From contig NZ_CP145335.1 in assembly GCF_049568105.1 (NCBI RefSeq), positions 2,046,001-2,110,000 on the forward strand: 64,000 nt of DNA, written 5' to 3'. The notes beneath the pieces were generated by a model. That model made no database searches. It saw only the letters and a list, made by a program, of their open reading frames with translations, and was not told the DNA's origin. A program made the translations under genes and the position numbers. Every line of letters starts with the position of its first letter. Positions within the stretch are counted from its first letter, which is position 1. This DNA comes from Salinisphaera sp049568105 (lineage in GTDB: Bacteria; Pseudomonadota; Gammaproteobacteria; Nevskiales; Salinisphaeraceae). This document shows, piece by piece, positions 46,185 through 54,606 of the stretch.

Positions 46185-46400
46185 GTGTTCGTCAAAGTCT
46201 GTCCATCCGATCCGGGTTCTGGTCAATGTCCGAATCCGATGTGGATGCAGTACGCGGATATTCAGTCTTTCCAGATTTCCCAGCTTGACCCCGTAACGCT
46301 TGCGCAAGCGTTTGGGGCTGGCTTTGGAATCGTCGCGATGGCGTTCGTGATCGGCCACGCGGCAGGCCTTTTAAACAAGGCGATAAGCGGTCACATTTAA
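46185..46400 (+). CDS. Phage minor coat-like protein, one membrane segment
   Basis: A 71-residue protein starting with GTG. The N-terminal part has two cysteines (VCPSDPGSGQCP) and is followed by an aromatic region and a C-terminal helix (about 43-63, FGAGFGIVAMAFVIGHAAGLL). It resembles the small protein just upstream of the major coat in Pf1-type phages. Proposed as a virion tip or minor coat protein. Confidence 0.65.
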   Translation: MFVKVCPSDPGSGQCPNPMWMQYADIQSFQISQLDPVTLAQAFGAGFGIVAMAFVIGHAAGLLNKAISGHI

Positions 46401-46415
46401 AACAGGGGTATATCC

Positions 46416-46655
46416 ATGAAAATTCGTAATCAAATCGCGAAATTCTATTCGAAGACCGGCATGGTCGCCGGTAGCGCGTTGGTCTCGGTTCCAGCCTTCG
46501 CGGAAGGAGCTGGCAGCGTCGATTACAGCGGAATCACGGGTGCTGTCTCGTGGGGCACTGTGGCGACGGGTATCACCGGCATTCTCGCCGCGATGGTCCT
46601 TCCGAAAGTGGCCCTTCGTGGCGGCCGTATGCTGTTGTCTGCGATCGGCCGATAA
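46416..46655 (+). CDS. Major coat protein precursor (gene VIII type)
   Basis: A 79-residue precursor. A 29-residue signal peptide ends PAFA. The 50-residue mature protein has an acidic N-terminus (EGAGSVDYSG), a central hydrophobic helix (TGITGILAAMVL) and a basic C-terminus (KVALRGGRM), the exact plan of inoviral major coat proteins. The mature protein should wrap the DNA in thousands of copies. A CAGGGG ribosome site precedes the ATG. Confidence 0.88.
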   Translation: MKIRNQIAKFYSKTGMVAGSALVSVPAFAEGAGSVDYSGITGAVSWGTVATGITGILAAMVLPKVALRGGRMLLSAIGR

Positions 46656-46674
46656 CGCCCGCGACATTTTGACA

Positions 46675-46702
46675 GAGGGCCGCGTTACACACCGCGACCC
46701 TC
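46675..46702 (+). terminator. Stem-loop after the major coat gene
   Basis: Arms GAGGGCCGCG and CGCGACCCTC pair with one mismatch around an eight-base loop, 19 bases after the coat stop. Filamentous phages often have a terminator here that lifts coat expression over distal genes. The lack of a T-run leaves an mRNA-stabilising role possible. Confidence 0.45.
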
Positions 46703-46734
46703 GATCAAGCTGTAGTTGGCAACAGGGGGCCGTC

Positions 46735-46812
46735 ATGGAACAACTTTATTATTTCGCGATGTTTTGCATAGGCGCGTTATCCGCCTATGCCGCGTTCAAT
46801 AGTTGGCGCTGA
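46735..46812 (+). CDS. 25-residue phage membrane protein
   Basis: The frame (MEQLYYFAMFCIGALSAYAA...) has a ribosome site (CAGGGGG) six to seven bases upstream and is one hydrophobic helix. Its stop lies two bases before the ATG of the adsorption protein. Size and place match tiny minor coat proteins of inoviruses. Confidence 0.5.
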   Translation: MEQLYYFAMFCIGALSAYAAFNSWR

Positions 46813-46814
46813 TT

Positions 46815-48410
46815 ATGCGGGATCAGTCGCTATTATCGCGTTGTGCTATAGGCCTGTTTTTCGCGACGCTTTGCGCAGTATCAAATATAGTCTATGCCGA
46901 CGTGGTCTATGAGCAGCTTGGTACGTACTACGAATTCCGTCCGGCGCAAAACGCTCAATTAGCAGCCTCTGAGGGCGGTCATCGTGTCGATTACGAAAGT
47001 CATGGTGGTGTCACGACTTGGACCATAACGTTTCATTATGTACTTGATGGTGGCGAACTTGATGCGAGATATGGCGTTATTACTTTATATGACAGTGGTG
47101 AGTGTCCTTCTAGTAAAGAACCGGACGGGAATGGCGAATGTATCGAGCCGGAAGACGACGCAACCGGTTGTCCTGCTGAAGGCGAAAAACGCACTGTTCT
47201 TGTTTCGGATATCACGAGCGCGCAGAAAGACGTATTGAACTCTAGCGGTGTTCGTGATGAAAACGGTTGTGGTTATTCGTCCGGCGGTGTTGATGCCTGC
47301 TTTCCCGGCGATAAACCCGGAACCGTATCGTGTGCGTTGGGTTTTGCGAGCGATCACAAGATCGTACCTTCAGGCGGCGATCAGTTGGACTATGATTCTT
47401 CGAATTTCGCCGAAGGCACGAATGGCGATCAAGAGTACACACCGCCTGAAGGCGGCGGGGAATCTACTTCGCCGGCCGAATCGACGCACGATGTGGAAGC
47501 GCCGCAAGTCACGCGGAACTCGGACGGCTCGGAAACCACTGTAGAGCGTGATGTAACTACGGCGACCAGCGCGGGAACGGCTCAGGTTCGCGGCCCAAAT
47601 GATAACGGCCAGTATCGCGGCACGATAGTTGAGCCTAGTACATCGACCACGACGGTTGTTAAAACGACTGATTCGCGCGCTGACGGTGGTACGAAGGTAA
47701 CCGATCAGGAAACCGTTAAGTGGGTGAATGGCGATACCTATACGTTTGCGACCACGCCTAGCGGCGGTGTCTCTGTATCACGTACGCCGGGAACGTCCGG
47801 CGGCGGTACGACCAGTACAACAACCACAACCAACCCAGACGGCTCGTCTACGTCGATGACAACCCATGATGGCGATGATGGAGAGGGCGCCGATTGTTCT
47901 GGTGAGTCGTGTTCGGTTGATGGTTCTACAACGGGCGACGGCGACGCGTTAGGCGATAATTCGGGTGAAGCCTCCAGTGGTGGCTCTGGTGGAGGCGACG
48001 GCGAGGGTAACGGTGACGTTTCGCTGTTTGGCGGTCCATGTAAAGAAGGTGATCAGGAGGTAGGCGGAAAACTTGGTAGCGAGTTTGACGACGGCTCGGA
48101 TGATCAATCGGACGCAGAGGATAAAGACCAGGCCGGGTCCGGCTATGGATGTGCGCCGACTTTGGCCAAGTCGCTCGATACCTTACTGACCGGGGTTAAG
48201 GAATCGCCGCTTTATAGCGAGATTGATCAAATTCCTGAGCAAGTTCCCGCTGGTTCCGGTACGTGTCCGGTAACGTCTTTCGATGTGTTCGGCGAGACGT
48301 ACGAGTTTTCGCCGGGTTGTGACCTGCTTGAAGACAATCGCTCCGTAATTGCTTCGGCGGCTAAGGCGGCGTGGGCACTTTTGGCGATCGTTTTCTTGTT
48401 GGGGGTCTGA
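46815..48410 (+). CDS. Adsorption (gene III-like) minor coat protein
   Basis: A 531-residue protein with a signal peptide (about 1-25). A cysteine-containing N-terminal region follows (about 26-200), then a long Ser/Thr/Gly/Asp-rich linker (about 200-410, with TTSTTTTT and GSGGGDGEG runs), a second Cys-containing domain and a C-terminal membrane anchor (AAWALLAIVFLLGV). This order matches filamentous-phage attachment proteins that bind pili and the Tol system. The sequence itself is not conserved, as expected for a host-range protein. Confidence 0.82.
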   Translation: MRDQSLLSRCAIGLFFATLCAVSNIVYADVVYEQLGTYYEFRPAQNAQLAASEGGHRVDYESHGGVTTWTITFHYVLDGGELDARYGVITLYDSGECPSSKEPDGNGECIEPEDDATGCPAEGEKRTVLVSDITSAQKDVLNSSGVRDENGCGYSSGGVDACFPGDKPGTVSCALGFASDHKIVPSGGDQLDYDSSNFAEGTNGDQEYTPPEGGGESTSPAESTHDVEAPQVTRNSDGSETTVERDVTTATSAGTAQVRGPNDNGQYRGTIVEPSTSTTTVVKTTDSRADGGTKVTDQETVKWVNGDTYTFATTPSGGVSVSRTPGTSGGGTTSTTTTTNPDGSSTSMTTHDGDDGEGADCSGESCSVDGSTTGDGDALGDNSGEASSGGSGGGDGEGNGDVSLFGGPCKEGDQEVGGKLGSEFDDGSDDQSDAEDKDQAGSGYGCAPTLAKSLDTLLTGVKESPLYSEIDQIPEQVPAGSGTCPVTSFDVFGETYEFSPGCDLLEDNRSVIASAAKAAWALLAIVFLLGV

Positions 48411-48412
48411 AT

Positions 48413-48709
48413 ATGGATGCGTTCTTGGATTTGTTGCTCCGATGGATTGTCGGGTTTTTCAATGAGCTGCTAAACCTGTTTATGTACGTCCCTCGCGAGC
48501 TGTTCGGCCTGTTTGTTGATGCGCTTGTTGAGTTGCTGAAGAGCATCCCGGTGCCTGATTTTGTCAGTCATGCCGGCGGCCTCTTGTCCAATATTTCGCC
48601 CGGTGTCTGGTGGTTTGCCTCGATCTCCGAGTTCGGTTTCGGTATTACTGCGATCCTATCGGCGTTGTCGATTCGTTTCCTGCTTCGCGCTTTGCCGTGG
48701 GTGTTCTGA
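48413..48709 (+). CDS. Gene VI-like minor coat protein (DUF2523 type)
   Basis: A 98-residue hydrophobic protein with three membrane segments (about 5-22, 28-45 and 70-92), located between the adsorption protein and Zot as in other inoviruses. These proteins cap the virion end together with gene III protein. The Zot gene starts one base after its stop. Confidence 0.8.
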   Translation: MDAFLDLLLRWIVGFFNELLNLFMYVPRELFGLFVDALVELLKSIPVPDFVSHAGGLLSNISPGVWWFASISEFGFGITAILSALSIRFLLRALPWVF

Positions 48710-48710
48710 T

Positions 48711-49787
48711 ATGGCCATCACCGCATATACAGGTCGGCCGGGCGCGGGTAAATCGTACGGTGTTGTGGCGAATGTCGTATTGCCAGCTCTCGAAAACGGC
48801 CGCCGAGTTTGGACGAATATTCCGCTCAAGCTCGATGTGATTCGGGAATCCTATCCGAATGCCGATGTAACCGTCTTTGAAACCCGCGAACTTGAGGAAA
48901 ACCCGGCTTACGCCATTGATGTAATTCCGAAAGGGTCAATCGTCATCATTGATGAAGCGTGGCGGCTCTGGCCGGCGGGCATGAAGCCGGCCCAAGTGCC
49001 GAACGCCTACAAGACGTTCCTAGCCGAACATCGCCACCGGGTTGGCGATAACGGCGAGTCGATGGAAATCGTCATTGTCACCCAGGATCTGAGTCAGATT
49101 GCGACGTTCGCCCGTGATTTGACGGATAAAACCTTTATCGCCGAGAAACTCGACACCGTCGGGGCCAGTAAGCGATTCAAGCTTGTGGTCTGTCAGGGCG
49201 CAGTGAAGGGCGATAGCCCGCCTTCGAAGCGTTACATTCGCACCATTCAAGGCAAGTACAAGTCTGAAGTTTATCGCTACTACCAAAGCCACACGCTCGC
49301 TGATTCGAGCTCCGGCGAAGCCGGATTGGAAGTCGCGGCGGATGGGCGCGCCAATATATTGAAGGGTAGTTTTTTTATCGTCGGTGTGCCTGTGGCCGGT
49401 GTTGGGGCGTTATTTGGCCTGTATCTGGCCTGGGGTGCCTTTACGTCGATAAGTGGCGGCGACGAGAAACCGGAAAAACAGGCCGCTACATCCTCGGTTC
49501 CGACGCAAAAACAACTCGAGCAACCGCGACCAGCACCGACGCAACCGAAAGATTCCGACGATTATCGACTGGTCGGGACGATTGTTGCCGGCTCGTATAA
49601 GAGGGCGATCGTATATGGCGAAAACGGCAGCCGGCGTATCGGTATGAGCAGTTGCGACCGTTTTGGCGATACCGGCGACTGGTATTGCTTTATCGACGGT
49701 CGCCGTGTGACCTCATGGACCGGCCCCAAACCCCCGGATTCCAGCGACGATTCTTCGCTGTTGTCGTCACTCACGCAGGCGAGTTAA
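48711..49787 (+). CDS. zot: Zot-family assembly ATPase (gene I)
   Basis: A 358-residue protein. The N-terminal P-loop domain has Walker A GRPGAGKSYG (residues 8-17) and Walker B VIIDEAWRLW (about 80-89). One transmembrane segment follows (about 222-246), and a periplasmic C-terminal part carries a proline/glutamine linker. It drives extrusion of the phage through the inner membrane. The name refers to the cholera-phage homologue; no toxin activity is implied. Confidence 0.92.
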   Translation: MAITAYTGRPGAGKSYGVVANVVLPALENGRRVWTNIPLKLDVIRESYPNADVTVFETRELEENPAYAIDVIPKGSIVIIDEAWRLWPAGMKPAQVPNAYKTFLAEHRHRVGDNGESMEIVIVTQDLSQIATFARDLTDKTFIAEKLDTVGASKRFKLVVCQGAVKGDSPPSKRYIRTIQGKYKSEVYRYYQSHTLADSSSGEAGLEVAADGRANILKGSFFIVGVPVAGVGALFGLYLAWGAFTSISGGDEKPEKQAATSSVPTQKQLEQPRPAPTQPKDSDDYRLVGTIVAGSYKRAIVYGENGSRRIGMSSCDRFGDTGDWYCFIDGRRVTSWTGPKPPDSSDDSSLLSSLTQAS

Positions 49788-49796
49788 CGAGCCAGC

Positions 49797-50498
49797 GTGA
49801 GTGACGACAACAGCGTCCAGCGACTGACCGCGCCGGCTCTTGCGCCGCACGTGATCCACCGGCCACCCGTCGTTGATGCAATAACAGTGCTCAAGATCGC
49901 CGCCGTGGCCACGATGGTGATTGATCACTCGGCGATCGCGTTCTTCGGCGATTCGATGTGGATGCGGCAGATAGGTCGCTTCGCGATGCCGTTATTTGCT
50001 GGACTCGTGGGTTATAACCTCGGCCGGACGCGATCTGTCGATCGTTATGCGTTGCGGTTGTTATTGCTCGGTCTTGTATCTCAGCCGTTATATGTCGCCG
50101 CGTTCGGTGGTGCTTGGCACGAACTCAACGTGGGCTTTACGCTTTTTGTCGGCGTGTGCGCCGCTGCGATGCTTCATAACTGGCGAGTCTGGCCGCTGGG
50201 TCTTGCGTTGGTATTGGTGCCGTTCATCGACTATGGAGTGCCCGGCGTCCTGTATATCGTCGCTGTGTCTTTCGTGGCTCGATACGGCTGGCCGGCGTTT
50301 GTGATCGCTGTGATTGCGTCGATTGGATTCAATGGGCCGGCTTACGTCGCTGCCACGGTCTGCGCATCCGTTTTGGTTATTGCGACGCTGCGCTTTAGCT
50401 CTTCGAGGAGATGGCCGACAAGAATAGAACGGATCGCTTTTTATACGTTCTATCCAACGCATCTCGCGGGGATTGCTGTGCTTGCATTCATTCTTTGA
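49797..50498 (+). CDS. TraX-family membrane acetyltransferase-like protein
   Basis: A 233-residue protein with about seven helices. The TraX hallmarks are the first helix ending MVIDHSAIAFFGDS (the conserved D-H pair, about residues 41-54), MRQIGRFAMPLFAGLVGYNL (about 57-76) and a late FYTFYPTHL. TraX N-acetylates F pilin in conjugative plasmids. It starts with GTG ten bases after the Zot stop and is in the late operon. Within an inovirus it is most easily seen as a lysogenic-conversion gene acting on host pili or surface glycans, which is inference. Confidence 0.8.
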   Translation: MSDDNSVQRLTAPALAPHVIHRPPVVDAITVLKIAAVATMVIDHSAIAFFGDSMWMRQIGRFAMPLFAGLVGYNLGRTRSVDRYALRLLLLGLVSQPLYVAAFGGAWHELNVGFTLFVGVCAAAMLHNWRVWPLGLALVLVPFIDYGVPGVLYIVAVSFVARYGWPAFVIAVIASIGFNGPAYVAATVCASVLVIATLRFSSSRRWPTRIERIAFYTFYPTHLAGIAVLAFIL

Positions 50499-50548
50499 TC
50501 GTCAAGCATCAATCGTAGCGACCGTGTTCGCCAGACAAGGGGGATATG

Positions 50549-50887
50549 ATGGTGATTGACTACGTGAAACTTACTGTATCGATCGCAGTGGGTGTTTTTC
50601 TCGGTGCGTCGGCGTTCATGCTGTCCTGGACCGCTACCACGTTGATTGCAGCAAGCGCGTTCATGTCATCGGCTCAAGCTAGCCTTGAAGCCGAATTACA
50701 GCGCGATTCGAAAGCGGCACTTCAAAACCGGGTCGATAGCGCAACGGCCAAGCGCCTACGGTCTGATTGCGAGCAATGGAGACGAAACGCGAAACTTACG
50801 CCGACCGAAACCACCCAAGCCGGCGCGGCTTCGAGGTGCTTAAAGTACCGTCGATATATCGAAACAGGGTCCGTTAAAGGCCGCTAG
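50549..50887 (+). CDS. Phage membrane protein of unknown function
   Basis: A 112-residue protein with an N-terminal membrane segment (about 5-40) and a charged, Cys-containing C-terminal part. The second of two adjacent ATGs is preferred because GGGGGA lies five bases before it; the first (50546) is too close. No family is recognised. It is the last rightward gene of the prophage. Confidence 0.55.
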   Translation: MVIDYVKLTVSIAVGVFLGASAFMLSWTATTLIAASAFMSSAQASLEAELQRDSKAALQNRVDSATAKRLRSDCEQWRRNAKLTPTETTQAGAASRCLKYRRYIETGSVKGR

Positions 50888-50915
50888 GCCGTGTCTCGTG
50901 AATTACTCACTGTAG

Positions 50916-50930
50916 GGCCGCGTAGCGGCC
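50916..50930. terminator. GC-rich hairpin between convergent phage genes
   Basis: The stem GGCCGC/GCGGCC with a three-base loop lies 29 bases after the last rightward phage gene and before the 3' end of the leftward regulator. No T-run is present; it may be a two-way terminator or part of the minus-strand origin. Confidence 0.35.
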
Positions 50931-50968
50931 GGCTAACTGTAGGCGGTGCCGGCCGCGACGTAGTACTG

Positions 50969-51352
50969 TCAGGCTAAACGCGGGCCGTCATCGTTGGCCG
51001 CCTCCAAGCCTAACCGCGCGCCCTGAAAACCGTCTTTCGCGAGTTTTTTAGCTGGCTCAAGGATACCGTTCTTATTGGCGAACTCGAACAGCCATAAATC
51101 ACCCGGATAGATCGGGTAGCCGGTTGGTGTATAAAGCGCGCCATTGCGACCGAATCGATGGTCGCGCCATTGGTTCGATCGCGACGGTAAGACCGGTAAA
51201 CCGAGCGCAACCGAGCGCAGCACCAGCCAAGCTGGGCGCGGTAAGCGTCCGGCGCGCTGCCAACGATAGAAAGTAGATTCGGAAATATCGAGCAAAGTCC
51301 TGATCTGATCAGGGCGGAGCCAGCAATCACCAACGGTCGACCAATCATCCAT
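50969..51352 (-). CDS. Phage HTH/DUF3653-like regulator
   Basis: A protein of about 127 residues. The first part is a helix-turn-helix of the excisionase/plasmid-regulator kind (DQIRTLLDISESTFYRWQRAG), followed by a W-rich region with LYTPTGYPIYPGDLW as in DUF3653 phage proteins. ATG at 51352 is favoured by GGTGAT seven bases upstream; ATGs at 51367 and 51391 are alternatives. In the circular phage it lies directly downstream of the other HTH gene on the same strand, so integration separates a two-gene regulatory operon. Confidence 0.65.
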   Translation of the reverse strand: MDDWSTVGDCWLRPDQIRTLLDISESTFYRWQRAGRLPRPAWLVLRSVALGLPVLPSRSNQWRDHRFGRNGALYTPTGYPIYPGDLWLFEFANKNGILEPAKKLAKDGFQGARLGLEAANDDGPRLA

Positions 51353-51413
51353 AGCTGTATCACCCATATTTTTTGAACTTGGGAGATACATATCGGCGGC
51401 GGCGTCTTCGTCG

Positions 51414-51441
51414 ACTACTCATAATGTATATTATGTTAAAT
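51414..51441 (+). other. attR: right half-dif site, probably the working dif
   Basis: Arm ACTACTCATAA (phage-derived XerC side), centre TGTATA, and arm TTATGTTAAAT, identical to the E. coli XerD arm. It keeps the shared core and a full XerD site, so chromosome dimer resolution may continue here after integration. Confidence 0.88.
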
Positions 51442-51597
51442 CAGCAATATGGCTATCATCAGCTCGACCATCCGCCCGTTCTTTGATCGCTATTCCATTC
51501 GCCTAGTTCACGACCTTAAGTAATGAGCCGCCATCGAGCACTTTGTGAATGGCCATAAGCTTTACTGTTGCATGTGCTTCGTGCTCGAATACTGACC

Positions 51598-51942
51598 ATG
51601 CATGCTGACTCGAACCATATGAGCGCCTTCTGCGTACTGAAAAGCGTCCTTGCGCTTTTCGTGCTCTGCAGCGCGTTGCTTTGGTCGTTTCATTCGTCCG
51701 CGATGAGTCACCACGACAGACCATCAGCGACAGCCGATAGCATTCAGCACACCGGCTCGGTCGATCACATGGGCTTTCAGTCGGCAGCCGATCATTGTGG
51801 CCACGGTGAACTGCATCACATCGGCTTGGTTACCGATTTCGCCTATGTCGATCCTGCCTGCGGTTTTGGTATGCAGAGATACCAGCTTCGGGCATACACC
51901 AGCATTGCCCCTCGCCCCCCGATAATCCCGCCAATAGCCTGA
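51598..51942 (+). CDS. Small exported histidine-rich protein before the RND efflux genes
   Basis: A 114-residue protein with a hydrophobic signal (VLALFVLCSALLWSF) ending SSA. It then has scattered histidines (SHHDR, QHTG, DHMG, DHCGHGELHH) that could bind metal. It lies 40 bases before the outer-membrane factor gene. Such small metal-rich proteins often precede Cus/Czc operons. The start is uncertain: ATG at 51619 would begin nearer the signal, and neither has a good ribosome site. Confidence 0.5.
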   Translation: MHADSNHMSAFCVLKSVLALFVLCSALLWSFHSSAMSHHDRPSATADSIQHTGSVDHMGFQSAADHCGHGELHHIGLVTDFAYVDPACGFGMQRYQLRAYTSIAPRPPIIPPIA

Positions 51943-51982
51943 TTCTCCTCGCTTTTCTCTTTTTTGCGATGAGGATTCATGC

Positions 51983-53284
51983 ATGTCCGCAATATGCTTG
52001 CGGCTGGGCGTCTGTGCGCTCAGCCTTGGGCTGGCAGGGTTTGGAGCACCGGCAGCAGCCGTTACCCAGATCCCCCAGCCGCTAACTTTGAGGGCGGCCT
52101 TGGAATGGGCTGCCGAATACAACCCCACTCTGCGTTCGGCCCAAGTGCGAGTCGAACGGTTGACCGGCGAGGCCATACACGCCGACGTCGCCGTACCCTC
52201 CAACCCCCGAGTGGAAGTTGAGGCCGGTCAGCGGTCGACAGCTGCCGGCGACGGTACGGATCTTGGCATTCGACTCAGCCAGGAGGTTTGGATTGCCGGC
52301 CAAGGCGGGCTTCGCGAGTCTGCAGCCAATAGCGAACTGGCCGCTGCGCGACAGCAGTATCGGTACCTGTTATCGGCGGTCGCAGCCCGGGTTCGGGCAG
52401 CCTATTTGTCAGTGCTCGTTGCCGATAAAGCGGTCGCCTCGGGCCGACGGGTCGTAGACGCCAACCAAAAACTCGACGACTACGCCCAGCGGCGCCTGGC
52501 CGCAGGCGCTGGCACCCAGCTTGAGGTAAACGCGGCCAAACTGGGTCTGAGCCGATCCAACGCTTTGTTGGCCAAGGCCAAGAACCGCCTCACCCGAAGC
52601 CGTTTGCGGCTCGATGACCTGCTCGGTATTGATCCGTCCCGGCGTTTGAAACTGGCAGGCGCACTCGATATCGCGCCCATTACGCTCCCCGACCGCGACG
52701 CTTTGCTCACCCGCGCCGTACGCCAGCGTAGTGACCTGGTTGCTGCCGCACGCCAGGTCGCGGCGGCTCGCAGCCGGCTATCGCTGGCTGACCGCCAGAT
52801 CATTCCCAATTTGACCGTGTTCGGCTTTTATCGCCAGGAAAACAACGGTGACGGCCATGGTCCAGGCGGTGGTGGCGCAACGATCGCCGGTGGCGGTCTG
52901 TCTTTCGAGCTGCCGATTCTTCATCGCTATGAGGGGGAAAGAAAATCCGCCCGGGCGAAATTGAATCGTGCCCAGCTCGATCAAGACAACCTCGAGCGCA
53001 ATGTGCGTCTGCAGGTGCTGCGAGCGCTATCGGATTACCGCTCGGCACGCACCCAGGTCGCCGCCCTGGATTCCGCAGTCGTCGATGCCGCACGCCAGAC
53101 GGTCGATCTCACCCGGCGGGCCTTTCAGGCCGGTGAAGTCGGCGCTCCGGCTATCACGACCGCGCAAAACAATCTGATCGCGGTACGCCACGAGTATCTG
53201 TCGGCTTTGGACGCCCTGATCGGCGCCGCCAGCGATCTCGAACGCGCCACCGGCGGCCTCATCGCGATCGATGCAGGCCGCTAG
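51983..53284 (+). CDS. Outer-membrane efflux factor (CusC/CzcC type)
   Basis: A 433-residue TolC-family protein with a signal peptide (about 1-26). It carries the two repeated halves typical of the trimeric channel (NPTLRSAQVRVE near residue 47, long helices at 120-210 and 335-425). It forms the outer-membrane exit of a tripartite metal pump with the next two genes. GAGG lies eight bases before the ATG. Confidence 0.88.
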   Translation: MSAICLRLGVCALSLGLAGFGAPAAAVTQIPQPLTLRAALEWAAEYNPTLRSAQVRVERLTGEAIHADVAVPSNPRVEVEAGQRSTAAGDGTDLGIRLSQEVWIAGQGGLRESAANSELAAARQQYRYLLSAVAARVRAAYLSVLVADKAVASGRRVVDANQKLDDYAQRRLAAGAGTQLEVNAAKLGLSRSNALLAKAKNRLTRSRLRLDDLLGIDPSRRLKLAGALDIAPITLPDRDALLTRAVRQRSDLVAAARQVAAARSRLSLADRQIIPNLTVFGFYRQENNGDGHGPGGGGATIAGGGLSFELPILHRYEGERKSARAKLNRAQLDQDNLERNVRLQVLRALSDYRSARTQVAALDSAVVDAARQTVDLTRRAFQAGEVGAPAITTAQNNLIAVRHEYLSALDALIGAASDLERATGGLIAIDAGR

Positions 53285-53298
53285 AGAAAGGAATTCCA

Positions 53299-54594
53299 AT
53301 GAATAAATATAGCGTTATTTTTTTCACGCCGACCTTGTGCGCGATCGCGCTGACGACAGCAGTGCTCAGCGGCTGCGATGGTCAGGCCGCCACTAATAGC
53401 ACCCACCAAGGGCACGATGCGACCTCGACTGAGCCTGATTCGAACAGTTCGTCCAACACTGATCAGGCAGGTCATGACTCGGCGGTGACGCATCAGCAGC
53501 GCCATTCTGGACACGGCGCCCATCGCGAAGTGCATCTCACCGATGAGCAGCGTCAACGTCTGAATATCAAGGTGACCACAGCGGTATCCGGTTCGGCAAG
53601 CGATACCCTGACTGCGCCGGCCACGGTGCGCTTCGATGCTGATCGCGTTTCTCGGGTTGGCCCTCGTTTAAAAGCCAAAGTGATTCGAGTAGCCGCCGAT
53701 CTCGGCGATCAGGTCGAAGCCGGCGATACCTTGGCCGTGCTCGACAGCGTCGAACTCGGCAAGGCCAAGGCGCGCTATCTGACCACGGCAGCCCACTATC
53801 GCAACGCAGCAGCAAGCTATCGTCGCAAACGCGAACTGGCCGAAGACCGGATCATCAGCGAAGCCGCGCTGGATGAGTCCAAAGCCCAGTACCAAGCCGC
53901 CCGGGCTTCATGCAATGCGGCCCGGGCCGAACTGGCGCTCTATGGTTTAAACAAGCAAGACATTGCTGCGATCGCCCAGTCGGACGACAGCGCCCCGCTT
54001 TCGCGCTATGAACTGACGGCCCCGATCGCCGGTACCGTCCAGGCTCGGGATGTCGTACGAGGTCAAACGCTGGCTTCCAACGACACGCCGTTCCAAATCG
54101 TCAATAACAGCCGATTGTGGGCGATGCTGCAAATCGCGGCGAGCGATGTGTCCCGCATCGAACGGGATCAGGACGTCGACCTACAGGTGCGCTCGTTGCC
54201 GGATTCGCGATTCTCGGGCCGAATCGATTGGGTTTCACGCGAACTCGATCAGAAATCGCGGACGCTTTCCGCCCGGGCAGTCATCGATAATCGCGATGGG
54301 CACCTGGTGGCCGGCATGTTCGGAACGGCCACGATCCAAGCCGTCTCTAGCCGCGATTATGCGCTCGTGCCGGTGGATGCCGTGCAGAGCCTGAATGAAA
54401 AACCGGTGGTATTTGTTCCCGGCGACAAAGACGAAACGTTTCGTGCCGAGACCGTGGCCACGGGCGCCGAAGCCAATGGCCGAATTGAAATTCGCCAAGG
54501 CCTGGCACCGGGCGACCGGCTGGTGACCCAAGGCGCATTCGATTTGTTGTCGGCCTTGACCAGCGGCTCGCGCAGTGCCGCCCACAGCCACTGA
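53299..54594 (+). CDS. RND periplasmic adaptor (CusB/CzcB type), lipoprotein
   Basis: A 431-residue membrane-fusion protein. A lipobox LSGC at about residues 24-27 marks a lipid anchor, followed by a His/Ser-rich segment (QGHD, AGHD, HSGHGAHREVH) likely to bind metal. The usual barrel-sandwich and hairpin domains come next (VGPRLKAKVIRVAADLGDQVEAGD in outline). The His-rich stretch suits zinc, cobalt, cadmium, copper or silver; the metal cannot be told from sequence alone. Confidence 0.88.
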   Translation: MNKYSVIFFTPTLCAIALTTAVLSGCDGQAATNSTHQGHDATSTEPDSNSSSNTDQAGHDSAVTHQQRHSGHGAHREVHLTDEQRQRLNIKVTTAVSGSASDTLTAPATVRFDADRVSRVGPRLKAKVIRVAADLGDQVEAGDTLAVLDSVELGKAKARYLTTAAHYRNAAASYRRKRELAEDRIISEAALDESKAQYQAARASCNAARAELALYGLNKQDIAAIAQSDDSAPLSRYELTAPIAGTVQARDVVRGQTLASNDTPFQIVNNSRLWAMLQIAASDVSRIERDQDVDLQVRSLPDSRFSGRIDWVSRELDQKSRTLSARAVIDNRDGHLVAGMFGTATIQAVSSRDYALVPVDAVQSLNEKPVVFVPGDKDETFRAETVATGAEANGRIEIRQGLAPGDRLVTQGAFDLLSALTSGSRSAAHSH

Positions 54595-54606
54595 TCGGGG
54601 GTCATT

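Larger units (their letters stand above)
43821..51430 (+). mobile_element. Inovirus (filamentous phage) prophage, 7,599 bp, integrated at dif
   Basis: A complete filamentous-phage set lies between the two half-dif sites. It comprises a HTH regulator (minus), replication initiator, ssDNA-binding protein, small membrane/coat proteins, major coat, adsorption protein, minor coat, Zot assembly ATPase, then accessory genes including a TraX homologue, and a second regulator (minus). The repeat-to-repeat distance of 7,599 bases fits an inovirus genome. No integrase gene is present, as expected for phages that use host XerC/XerD. Base composition is lower in GC than the flanking host genes. Confidence 0.92.

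Noticed and set aside
51503..51724. 73-codon minus-strand frame opposite the His-rich protein
   Set aside because: Mirror of the plus-strand gene, without start signals.
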